DNA from: Candidatus Trichofilum aggregatum
Lineage (GTDB): Bacteria; Chloroflexota; Anaerolineae; Promineifilales; Promineifilaceae
DNA length: 64,000 nt
Assembly (NCBI GenBank): GCA_016716885.1
Contig: JADJUV010000021.1
Coordinates: forward strand, 14,940-78,939
Direction of reading: 5' to 3'
Made by a program: the position numbers and the translations under genes. The notes below the pieces were generated by a model. The model was not told the DNA's origin and did no database searches. It worked only from the letters and a program-made list of their open reading frames with translations. Below, piece after piece: positions 1 to 9,800 of the stretch. Each line of letters starts with the position of its first letter. Within the stretch, counting starts at the first letter, position 1.

Positions 1-486
1 GGCTCTGAGGTGGGTAACCCGAATTTTGGTTACGTGCACAATTTTGAGTATGGCAGTAATAGCTACAATGGCGATTTGATGGACTGGCCCACTTTCCATC
101 GCGATGAACGAAACAGTGGTGTTGTTCCCCAAGGAGCTATTCTGGCGGTTAACCCGGAATCGCTGATGGTTTTACATGACGAAGATCATGGCTCAACAGC
201 CCAAAGTTCATTAACCATCAGCAATGTCGGTGATGGGTCGTTTTCCTGGTCGTATACAGCCGCCAATGGGGTTACATTGACACCGAGTTCTGGCACGGTG
301 AGTACCCAGCAGGTGGTAACCGTAAATATCAACGCCAATCGCCCACCGGGTTGGTATGATCTGGGAAGTATCACGGTTACAGCGTCTCAAGAGGGGCGGG
401 TGATGGATAGTAGCCCCATCCAGATTCCTCTAAGGCTGTTTGTAGGTCAGCTAGAGTTTAATTTCTTGCCTGCTATTTTGCGTTAG
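1..486 (+). CDS. C-terminal part of a secreted Ig/BACON-like protein
   Basis: The frame is open from the first base, so the gene probably starts upstream; a GTG at position 10 is the first possible start inside the window. The visible part (about 160 residues) holds one beta-sandwich repeat with the run SLTISNVGDG followed by a Ser/Gly/Thr-rich strand pattern (TLTPSSGTVS, then VTVNINA and GSITVTA), which resembles BACON/Ig-like surface domains. The protein ends in FNFLPAILR, a hydrophobic-Pro-basic tail also seen at the ends of two other secreted proteins here. Its function is unknown; an extracellular or cell-surface location is inferred from the domain type. Confidence 0.65.
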   Translation, partial: GSEVGNPNFGYVHNFEYGSNSYNGDLMDWPTFHRDERNSGVVPQGAILAVNPESLMVLHDEDHGSTAQSSLTISNVGDGSFSWSYTAANGVTLTPSSGTVSTQQVVTVNINANRPPGWYDLGSITVTASQEGRVMDSSPIQIPLRLFVGQLEFNFLPAILR

Positions 487-586
487 CCTGGTCACAACTA
501 ACGCTGGCGAGAGCTGAGCTTGTCGAAGTTCGCCCATTGCCTTCGACAAGCTCAGGCAACGGGCTTAGGAACGAGAATTTAGTAAG

Positions 587-960
587 TTACAGGGGTCTGG
601 AGACAAGACCATCTTTACGAAAGTCAGACTTATGTTTTTATGACATGCCTCACCCTGGGTTTGTCGCCGGAAACCCCCACCCCTAACCCCGCCCCCAGGG
701 GCGGGGAACTTTTAGGCGCGGTTTTTCGGGGCCTCGCCCGAAAACCCGCGCCGTGAGGTTTCCTTCCCACTTGTCGTTTAAAAACAGTCAGATAACACGG
801 TTTCCCCTACTCCTAACCCCACCCCCAGGGACGGGCAACTTTCTAAAGTGCCGGTTTTCGAGCGCGCCGGCGCGCTCGAAAACCGGCACTTCTGGTATTT
901 CCCCCTTCCGGGAGGGAAGGGGGTCAGGGGGTTAGGTCTTCCGACTCCATCTACCCAGGA
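587..960 (+). repeat. Intergenic hairpin element, copy 1 (two tandem modules)
   Basis: This copy begins near GTCTGGAGACAAGACCATC and continues through GTTTGTCGCCGGAAACCCCC. Each of its two modules has a left flank of the CCCCGCCCCCAGGGGCGGGG type, a central hairpin, and (second module) a right flank CCCCCTTCC...GGAAGGGGG leading to GTCTTCCGACTC. The first hairpin lies at about 714-751 and is imperfect; the second, 846-891, is perfect. Related copies lie at about 3490-3690 (inverted), 13999-14092, 24186-24400, 34146-34317 (inverted) and 53400-53608 (inverted). No gene is supported between 487 and 1250. Confidence 0.8.
846..891. repeat. Perfect 46-bp palindrome
   Basis: Bases 846-868 are the exact reverse complement of 869-891, with no loop; the centre is GCGCGCCGGCGCGC and the outer part is AAGTGCCGGTTTTCGAG. 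It is the core hairpin of the second module of the intergenic element and could form a cruciform in DNA or a long stem in RNA. Confidence 0.9.
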
Positions 961-1017
961 TTGGGGTAACGCGGGTCGAGTCTCTCATCCCAGTTCCGCA
1001 GGTATTTAATCCTTGTT

Positions 1018-1125
1018 CCTTACTCGACTTTGACGAAAATTAGTACGACCTCTAGAAATCTCTCAGTCTCTTAATCCCTTAGTCTCCAGAGGAGAGACTA
1101 AAAAACGCCAAACTCCAGTTCCTTC
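1018..1125 (+). repeat. Interspersed repeat of the 'ACTCGACTTTG' family, copy 1
   Basis: This stretch contains ACTCGACTTTGACGAAAATT, ACGACCTCTAGAAATCTCTC, CAGTCTCTTAATC, TAGTCTCCAGAGG and AAAAAACGCCAAACTCCAG. A near-identical copy is at 56930-57036, between two GyrI-like genes, and part of it is at about 3713-3770 in reverse orientation. No coding potential is seen. Confidence 0.75.
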
Positions 1126-1250
1126 GTAGTTACCTGGATTACCCCATCTTGGGATTGAGCCAATCCTCGCAGACTTGTTGATTCCTTAGCCGCCCTCTCA
1201 CACGGGGCGGCTATTTTTTTGCTTGAGCCGAGTGGAGATAGAATTGGGGG

Positions 1251-2534
1251 ATGCGTATTTTGCACTTGATCCAACGGTATCGCCCAGCACGGGGAGGCGC
1301 GGAGTTCCATCTGGAAGAGATTTCGGCCCGGCTCGCGGCCGCGAACCATTCTGTCACCGTCCTCACCTCTGATGCGCTCTCCTTTGAACGCCTGTGGGAT
1401 CCCCGCCGTGAACGCATCACCGAGCCTACCGGCGAAGCCAAAGGGATACGAATTATCCGTTTTCCCTTGCACCATCTGCCCGGCTCCCCCCTGACTTACT
1501 CGGCTATACGGCGCTTACTGTGGGGGCTGTCCTTTTTGCCACCGGTTTTTACCCCCCTGGCCTTGCGTCTGGCCCGTTTTACCCCCTGGTTACCTGATTT
1601 ATGGCGCTGGCTAGAGACAACCACCGAGCCGTTTGATCTGGTAGCCTGCATGACCATCACTTACGAGTCACTTTTTGAGGCCGGTTGGCAATTTGCCCAG
1701 CGGCGCGGCCTTCCTTTTGTGACTTACCCGCTGACCCATCTGGGCGCGGGACCACAGCCAGGCCAGGATGCGCTGAGTCGTTTTTACACCATGCGCCACC
1801 AGGTAGAGCTAGTACGCCATAGTGATGCCGTCATGGCCCAAACAGAAACGGAGAAGCAGTTTTATGTGGCACGGGGCATGGCCCCAGAAAGATTCCATGT
1901 GGCGGGGCCAGGGGTGACACCCGCCGAGGTCATGGGCGGCGACGGGGCACGGTTTCGCCAACGGCACGCCATTACCGGGCCGATGGTGTTGTCGTTGTCT
2001 TCTATGACATATGACAAGGGGACGGTGCACACGGTGGAAGCGGTGCGCCAATTGTGGCAAGCAGGGCATGAATTGGCGTTGGTGCTGGCTGGCAGTATAA
2101 CCGATGAATTTAGTCGTTATCTGACGCGTGTGCCTGCGGCGGAAAGGGAACGGATTCACCTTGTGGGGATGTTGGATGATGAGGGCAAACGAGATGCGCT
2201 CGCGGCCGCGACCCTGCTCTGTATGCCTTCCCGCACCGATTCGTTTGGCATTGCTTATCTGGAAGCGTGGCTTTATGGCAAGCCGGTCATCGGGGCGCAA
2301 GCCTGGGGTGTAGCCGATTTGATCAGCCAGGGGGAAGATGGTTTGCTGGTTCCGTTTGGCGACGTGACGGAACTGGCCCGGTGTATTTTGTATCTGGTGG
2401 AGAATGGCGATGTCGCGGCCGCGATGGGACAGGCAGGCCAGGCCAAAACCCTGCAACACCACACCTGGGAACACAAGGTCAACGGCATTATCCAACGCTA
2501 TGAGCAACTCGTAACTTCGACGCCACCACATTAG
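1251..2534 (+). CDS. GT4-family glycosyltransferase
   Basis: This is a 427-residue glycosyltransferase of the GT-B fold. The N-terminus MRILHLIQRYRPARGGAE is the usual first strand and glycine-rich loop of family 4. The C-terminal half has the donor-binding segment around SFGIAYLEAWLYGKPVIG, with the Glu expected to contact the nucleotide sugar. It probably transfers a sugar from an NDP-sugar to a lipid- or protein-linked acceptor at the inner face of the membrane. No transmembrane segment is seen. It is followed after about 95 bases by a methyltransferase on the same strand, a pairing common in exopolysaccharide or glycan-modification loci. The specific acceptor cannot be read from the sequence. 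Confidence 0.88.
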   Translation: MRILHLIQRYRPARGGAEFHLEEISARLAAANHSVTVLTSDALSFERLWDPRRERITEPTGEAKGIRIIRFPLHHLPGSPLTYSAIRRLLWGLSFLPPVFTPLALRLARFTPWLPDLWRWLETTTEPFDLVACMTITYESLFEAGWQFAQRRGLPFVTYPLTHLGAGPQPGQDALSRFYTMRHQVELVRHSDAVMAQTETEKQFYVARGMAPERFHVAGPGVTPAEVMGGDGARFRQRHAITGPMVLSLSSMTYDKGTVHTVEAVRQLWQAGHELALVLAGSITDEFSRYLTRVPAAERERIHLVGMLDDEGKRDALAAATLLCMPSRTDSFGIAYLEAWLYGKPVIGAQAWGVADLISQGEDGLLVPFGDVTELARCILYLVENGDVAAAMGQAGQAKTLQHHTWEHKVNGIIQRYEQLVTSTPPH

Positions 2535-2630
2535 GGCCTGGCGAGTCAATTGCTTGTACACTGAGCAAAACGAAAGGTCAGCATAAAAAACGCCCATGTC
2601 AAATTCCTATTCTAGCGGAGACATCTTTCT

Positions 2631-3397
2631 ATGATTCGTAGATTATTGACTCAGTTATTCCGTAACCCAACTGCGCCCAAGGCCTTGAAGGTTCGGCAGG
2701 CCCAACAATGGAGCCGCCTGGGACAAAATGCCCCGTACTGGTCGGTGCTAAGTGGGTGCAGCAAAACTCAGACGGTGAGCGAGGCTGATCAAGAGGCGTT
2801 TTACCGCTCTGGGGGGGATGAAATCGAGACGATGCGGGAGTTTTTTGAGTCAGTGGGGCACACGGTGCCTTCGGGTCAATGCCTGGATTGGGGCTGCGGC
2901 TTAGGCCGGGTACTCGTTCATTTAGCCCCAATCTTTGATAAAGCGGTTGGGGTAGATATTTCATACCCCCATCTACAAATTACCCAAACTTACGTTAACT
3001 CGCTGGAGCCACACATCGCCCCACGAATTGTCTTGTACCAGGCCATTGACCATAAAGCCGCTATCAAAAAACTGTTGGGCAGGTCGATCTGGTGCATTCT
3101 ATTTTGGTTCTACAACACATGCCGCCGCCACTCATGATTGAGACGTTAACCACCTTTGCCAGGTTGTTGAAAAAGGGTGGCTACGCGTTTTTTCAAATAC
3201 CGACGGGGGGGGATAACTACGATTTCGAGAAATTCCATATAGACCACCAGGGTGATTTCGACATGCACGCCCTCCCTCAGGAGAAGATACAGGCCATTTT
3301 TAACCAACATGGCTGTCAGCAACTGGCTATGATTGAAAGGGATCGTACGGGGCCAGGTTTTATCTCGCACTATTTTATTTTTCAGAAGACCCGGTAG
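2631..3397 (+). CDS. SAM-dependent methyltransferase, frameshifted
   Basis: Two overlapping frames together make one class I methyltransferase of about 255 residues. The first (2631-3137) carries the SAM-binding motif CLDWGCGLGRVL and the acidic strand AVGVDIS. The second frame continues from VDLVHSILVLQHMPP to the stop at 3397 and carries the later Rossmann strands (LKKGGYAFFQIPT). The frames join near 3076-3084 (TTGGGCAGG). One missing base there would restore LLGQVDLVHS. The break could be a sequencing error or a recent inactivation. The substrate is unknown; a small molecule or glycan is likely from its glycosyltransferase neighbour. Confidence 0.75.
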
Positions 3398-3469
3398 AAA
3401 ACAAGGGGAAAGGTGGAATTTTCCTTCATCACGGGACATTGGCGTTTGTTGTGCTGACCTCTGGAGACG

Positions 3470-3770
3470 AAGGAACAAGGATTAAATAACTTGCGGAACT
3501 GAGATGAGAGATTCGACCAACTTTGCCCAAGTCCTGGGTAGATTGAGTCGGAAGACCCATCCCCCTACCCCCTTCCCGCTGGGAAGGGGGAAATACCAGG
3601 AGTGCCGGTTTCCGGCGACAAACCGAGGGTGAATCGGGTCATAAAAACAAACTCTGACTTTCGTAAAGATGGTCTTGTCTCCAGACTTCTGTCACTTATT
3701 GAATTCTCGTTCCAAAGTGACTGAGAGATTTATAGAGGTCGTGCTAATTTTCGCCAAAGTCGAGTTCATC
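3470..3770 (-). repeat. Intergenic hairpin element (inverted copy) plus part of the 'ACTCGACTTTG' repeat
   Basis: Read on the minus strand this matches the copy at 587-1095: GTCTGGAGACAAGACCATC, the CTTTACGAAAGTCAGA block, TTTGTCGCCGGAAACC, the CCCCCTTCC arm, GTCTTCCGACTCAATCTACC and TTATTTAATCCTTGTTCC. The central palindrome is reduced to one half. With the forward copy it brackets the glycosyltransferase and methyltransferase as long inverted repeats. The spacer 3398-3863 holds nothing else recognised. Confidence 0.75.
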
Positions 3771-3863
3771 TTAGACAACCGGGTTTTGTGATGCTTTTGT
3801 GAGATGGTTGTGGTATCTTCGCCCCACGTTTCGTCCCTTTTTAGCTCAGCATAACGACGACCT

Positions 3864-6800
3864 GTGTCTGACTCCAAACCCCAGACTAAACCCTCTACCC
3901 AGGCAGAACGCGGCCGCGTTCTGAAGTCTTCTTCTGCGCCTGAGCAAAAAAAGGCATTCCAGAAAGCCCACGACCCCGGCGAAATCCGTCGCCCACCGGC
4001 CCCTAACCTGCAACTGAGCCAGACCAAAGCCCCCGTTTTAGCCGCGCCCGCGGCCGCACCCCCCGTTTTAACCCCGCCTCGCCCCTCCACCCGTCAACTA
4101 CTCCTCTATCACCACTGGCAAAACAGCTTGCAAACCCAGGCCGAGGCTACGCCGGTCGCGGCCGCGCCCAGCCCCGATATTGGCTACACCATTAACCAAC
4201 GGCGGGGGATGGGTAGCCCGTTGCCCCCCACCGTACAGACTAGCCTCTCCGCCGGTTTGGGTACCGATTTAAGCGATGTGCGTATCCACACCGACACCCA
4301 ATCGGATACGCTGAACCAGGCGGTACAGGCCAAAGCGTTTACCACTGGTAACGATATTTTCTTCCGCAAAGGAGAGTACAACCCCGGCTCGTCCGCCGGG
4401 ATGAAGCTGTTAGCCCATGAGGCCACCCATGTGCGTCAACAGCGGCAAGGGCCAGTCAGTGGCACGCCTATTGCCGGGGGGGTGCAGGTCAGCGACCCGC
4501 AAGACCGGTTTGAGAAGGAAGCGGAAAGCACGGCCGATACGCTGGTACAACGGATGAGCCTGAATGGGCACGCGGCCGCGGCCCCACCGCCCCCTTCGGC
4601 CAACGGGTCGAACGGTCATAACAACGGTCACAGCAACGGCCACCACCCAGCCCCGCTCCAACGCCAGATCGCTTTGCCTCTGGTGCAACGGTGCGGCTGT
4701 GGCGTCGGGACCTGCTCCTGCGGCCAGAAAAATGATGATCTGCAACTCTCACGCCTGGCTGATGGCCCCTTGGCTCCACCACCAACCCCCCCGCCGCCCC
4801 CCCCCGGGGGGGGGGGGGGGGGGATACCAGGAAACCCCCTCCAGCGGTTTAGCCAAAAGGTCATCAAGCCCACGCTTTGCCCCTGGTGGTGCGGCGTGGG
4901 TCGGCTGCTCGGGCAAAAGGACATCGGGCTTGGCCCCCCGTACCACGCCGCTCGACGCCCGCACCCGTGCCCTGTTTGAACACAGCACTGGAACCGACGT
5001 GGGTGATGTCGCCGTCCACGAAAATGACCCGGCAGCCGAAGGGCAATTCGCTTTTGCCCAACACGATGAGATTCATCTGTCCCCGCAAGTCCCTGGCCCG
5101 GATCATCCGCTGGGAGCACAGGTACGCCTGCACGAAGCGGCCCATGTGGTGCAAAGCCGTAACGGCCACGGTGTTCAGCGCACCCCTCTGGGCAATGAAC
5201 AAGAGGCCCATGATGTGGCTCAGGCGGCCATGAGCGGGGACAAGGCTTCCGTCGAAGGGTCGGCCAGTGAAGGGGAGCGACAGGGATGGGATTGGCCCAG
5301 CCTGGACGACATCGCCAAGATGGGTGAATCGGCTCTAGCCAGTCTGGTAGAGCAGATTTCTCCGGGATTGGCTCAACTCATCCGCGAAGGCCCCATCGGT
5401 ATGTTGATCGAGAAGATCAAAGATGGGGTCAAGAGTTGGATTGGCTCGTTGGCCGGGAGTTTTGACCTGGGTGCGGTGGTGGATGGCCTCAAGGGAGCCT
5501 TTGACACGGTGCTGGGGCTGTTTGACGGGCAGGAAGACCCGGCCAGTTGTAGTTCGTTTGCCCAGTTGCTGAACAAAATCCGCCAGTTTGGCGCGGCCTT
5601 TATGGACAGTGCCCCGTTCCAGATGATCAAGACCGTCTTTGACAAGGTCAAGGGCTTTCTGGGTAAGATCAAAGAGGTTTTGCTGGAGCCTGCCTTTGAT
5701 GTGATCAAGAATATTGCGGGTGGGGTGTGGGATGGCGTCAAGGCGGTAGTTGATAAGATCAAGGGCTGGTTCGCGGCCGCGAAAGATGTCGCCGGTCGTG
5801 TTTGGAACTGGGTCAAGGGCAAACTAGGCATCAGCGACGACGGGCCAGGCTTGTGGGACTGGATCAAAGAGAAAGCCAGCGAAGCCTGGGGCAAAGTCAA
5901 AGAATTTTTTGCCCCCATCGCCGGGCCGCTCAAAACCGTCGTCACCATTTTAGTCGTCACCAACCCGGCTTCCTGGCCCATCCTCATCATCCGCTATTTG
6001 CCACCCGTTTTGGACGCCGTGGAATGGCTCTGGGCACACCGCAACGATCCCGACATTATCAAAAGTGCCCGCAACGAGAACAAAACCGAACTGGTCAAAC
6101 TGCTGGAAACGGGCAAATCGTTGGGTGGGGGCATCTCCTCAGCCGCCGACCAGATGGTGGAAGCGATTACCAGCGTGGGTACGGCCGTCCTGGAATTCCT
6201 GGGTGGTGTCACCGGCATTCCGCTCCTCAGCGGCCTGCAATCCACGGTGCAATTCCTCTCCGATGGGGCCAAAGCCCTGTTCAACTGGGCCAGCAAGGTG
6301 TTCAAGAAGGCCGCCGATAAGGTCAAAGAGGTTTTCAACAGTATTAAAGCGGCCATTGCTCCATACATCGAAATCCTCACCTCGATTGGCCTGTGTCTGG
6401 TCAATCCTGGCATGATCCCGATGGTGTTGGCCGGTTGGGCCTGGCGCAAGCTGGATGATTGTTACAAACCGCCCATCATTGATTTCCTGCTGGATATTGT
6501 TATTGGCGTTTTAGAAAACCTGCCCGCCATGCCCATGCTCGGTCTGCTCTGGCCCATCGTCAAGGCCGGGGTCATTGGTTTCCTCAAAGGGGTGAAGGCC
6601 CAAAGCGACGAGATGAAGATCAAGGTGACGAACAAACTCGCCAAGATCATCAGCAGTCCCAGCCTGGGCTTTATCACCGGACTGGTGAAGGGTATTGTGA
6701 CTGGGCTGTGGGAAGGGCTAACCGATCCGTTCAAGCTGGCCTACATGGTGCTGAAGGGCTTGTCGGCCATTGTGCAGTGGGCGGAAGGGTTGGCCGGTGA

Positions 6801-9800
6801 GGATGTGAAGGTCTCCAAGGCGAGTGCTGTGCCCACGGGTGAAGTTCAGCCTGCCGGAGCCAATGGAACGGCGCCAGCAGGTGGTGATGAAGAAGTGGTC
6901 ACCATGCACAAAATCCGGCGTGGCACACCAGCCGCCAGCACCAACGGTTCCACATCTGCCAATGGCAAGGGCAAGACCGTGCCTACCGGCGAGGTGCAAC
7001 CGACCACGGCTCCAGCCACGCCAACCACAGCCAGCCAAGAGACGGTTACGCTGTATAAGCGGCCGCGTGGCAGTAAGGATTTGCCCACGGGTGAAGTGCA
7101 GCCCACCGGCGCGGCCGCGGCCAAAACCACCACCAACAGCAACGGCGACGAAACCACCACGCTCTATCGTCAGCCCCGTCCCAACGAAGAAGAAATCGTC
7201 ACCATCCGCAAGGAAAAGCCCAAAAACACCGTGCCTACCGGCGAAGTCCAACCAGGTGGGGGCGACGGCAAACTCTCCCCGGCTCAGGCTCAAGCTGTGG
7301 TCACTGGTTTTGGGCAATTTGCCGGCGACATCGCTGGCCCAGCCGCCGATGTGGGCATGAACTTCATGCCTGCGGTCGAAGAAGCCCTGGGCAAGAATGG
7401 GGAAATCACTCTGGACGGCCTGATCGAAAAACTGGGTAGCATGTGGACATCAGCCGAGGCGGCTATTCAGGGGTTTGCCGCCGAGATGGCCGGAAAGGTG
7501 TTCCAATTCTTTGCCGGGGATGCGGCCGAGGAAAAAATCGGCGAAGATGTCGGTTGGGTCATTGGCACGGTGGTATTTGAGGTAATTTTGGGCGTGCTGA
7601 CGGCCGGGAGTTGGACCGCCGCCAGCCCGGTGTTAAAAGCTGTCCAGAAATTTGCCAAGATTTTGGACTGGACGGGTGAAGTCGTCGGCGTGGTCTTCAA
7701 GGGGCTGGGCAAGCTGGGTGGTTTGCTCTTCAAGGGCAAGGGGGCGTTGTCCAATCTGCTAGAGAAAGCGGGCGCGGCCGCGGCCAAGGTCCTCGAACCA
7801 TTAGAAAAATTAGCCACCCGATTCCTCAACTTTGCCGATGAAATGATGGGCAAGATATTTGGTAAAGCGGCGAAAGAAGCGGGTGAAGAAGCGGGCGAAT
7901 TAGGGGCCAAGAAGCTGGCGGGTGAAGCTGGCGAGGAAGTCGCCGAAGAAGCCGGAGAACGAGGCGCGAAAGAGGCTGGAGAAGAAGCCGGTGAGGAAGC
8001 GGGAGAACGAGGCGCCAAGGAAGCCGGGGAAGAGGCGGGTGAGGAAGCCGGTGAGCGAGGAGCCAAAGAAGCGGGCGAAGAGGCTGGTGAAGAAGCCGGA
8101 GAACGGGGCGCCAAAGAAGCGGGTCAACAAGCGGGCGACGAAGCCCCAGTTGTTGTCGGTGGCCCTGGTCATCGCCCACCCGATGCCCCCCCACCACCCC
8201 GCCTCAGCCCGGAAGACGAGTTCAAGGCGGCCATCAATGCTGGTGGTGATGGGGCTGTAGCCAAAGGTCGCCAGATGATTGACAGCACGGGCGACATGAA
8301 ATCTTTGCGTAAGAAGGTGGAAGCCGGGGAATTAGGTGATGTAGACAAAGCCCGCGAAGCCCTGCAAAAAGCCCGTCAGCAAGCCATTGACGAGGCCAAG
8401 AAGCAGGTGGCGGACAATGTGAAAGCCCGTCACCCCGATGTTGTGTTTGAGTATAAAGCCCCCGGCACACCGAAGTTCACCAGTGACATTGATGTGACGG
8501 TGATGGCCAAGAGCAAACAGCGGGTTGACCTGGAAGCGTTGGGCAGTCGTGGCCCTATGGCTCCTGATGAAGCGGCTCGGGCGCTGGACGATTTAGGCTT
8601 CCCACCCGGCCATCCACAACGGGCCGAACTGGAAGCGTTGCTCAAGGAAGGCAAGCTCAATCCCGAAAACGCGGGCAAATTCCTGGACGAAGCCAGCATC
8701 AAGGCCGAAATCGCCGCCAGTGTAGATGCCTCGGATGAGTTCTACAAGGTGCTGGGTGATGCCGACAAGAAGCTAGACGCGAACTTCTACACCGAACTGC
8801 GGGTGGATGATCTGACGCGCAAGGCCAGCCCCGCCGACCAGCTCAAAGTCCATCACGAGCAAAGTGCGGTTAGCATGGCGGAAATGCGCCGCAATATGTC
8901 GCCGGATGAATGGAACGCTTACAAGAAGTCCCAACTGGAGGCGGTGGAAGAGATGGGTGATCCGGCCACGGTGGCCCGTCTCCAGCAGCAGTTGGACGAA
9001 GCGGAGCGCATCGCCAAAGAGTTGGAAGGCAAGACGTTGGCGCAGGCCAAAAAGGAGTTGCAGGATGTCCTGAACAACCCCAACGCCACCTTGAGCGAAG
9101 TCCGCGAGGCCATGGCCAAGGTCAAATTGCTGGAGCCGGATGCGTATGGCACCCATGCCGCTGTCAAAGACGTGGTAGACCATCTGCAAACGGCTTCCCG
9201 CCAGAGCGATCAGATTAAGAAGGCGGTGGATGATGCCTATAAAGCCAACGGGATTGATCCAGCCCGTCTGAATGATCCGAAGTACCGGGCAGAAGTGGAA
9301 GATAAACTCCTGGCGGTTGACAAACAGATCAAGGAACAGTTTGGCGATCAACTGGATGATGTCGCCGGGTTGCGCGGGGCACATGGGTTTGAACCGGGTT
9401 CACCGGAACATCTGGCCTTCTTGGGGCAGGAAGCTTCGGCCAACATGGGCAAGTTGTTCCACAGTGCCACACCAGAAGCCTCGGCCAAATATCTGGAACG
9501 CATCCGCTATGCCGCCCGGGAAGCAGGCACGGATGTGGCTGGCGATATGACTGACCGGGAAATTCGGGCCATGATTGCGGCCAAGAGTGCCCCGAACCCA
9601 GGAGAGGCCGCGGATGCTGTGTTGAAGGAATGGGGTGAACGCACGGGCCGGGGCCACATGAGTCCTGAGGAGTTACGCGCCGCCTGGATGGCCGAAACAC
9701 GGAAAGCGGCTCAGGACACGGTGGTGGATATTCGCACGGCGGAGCAGTTGGAGTTTGAGAATGCGGCGTTTAACGCGGGGTCGGGTAAACCGTCTGGGCC

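Noticed and set aside
846..891. Perfect palindrome considered as a transcription terminator
   Set aside because: No T tract follows and no gene ends near it on either side; it belongs to a repeat family.
1809..2597. 262-codon open frame on the minus strand
   Set aside because: Opposite the glycosyltransferase; His/Arg/Gln-rich translation typical of antisense frames.
7866..8141. Tandem repeats considered as a CRISPR array
   Set aside because: They are in-frame protein repeats (AGEEAGERGAKE) with no unique spacers.
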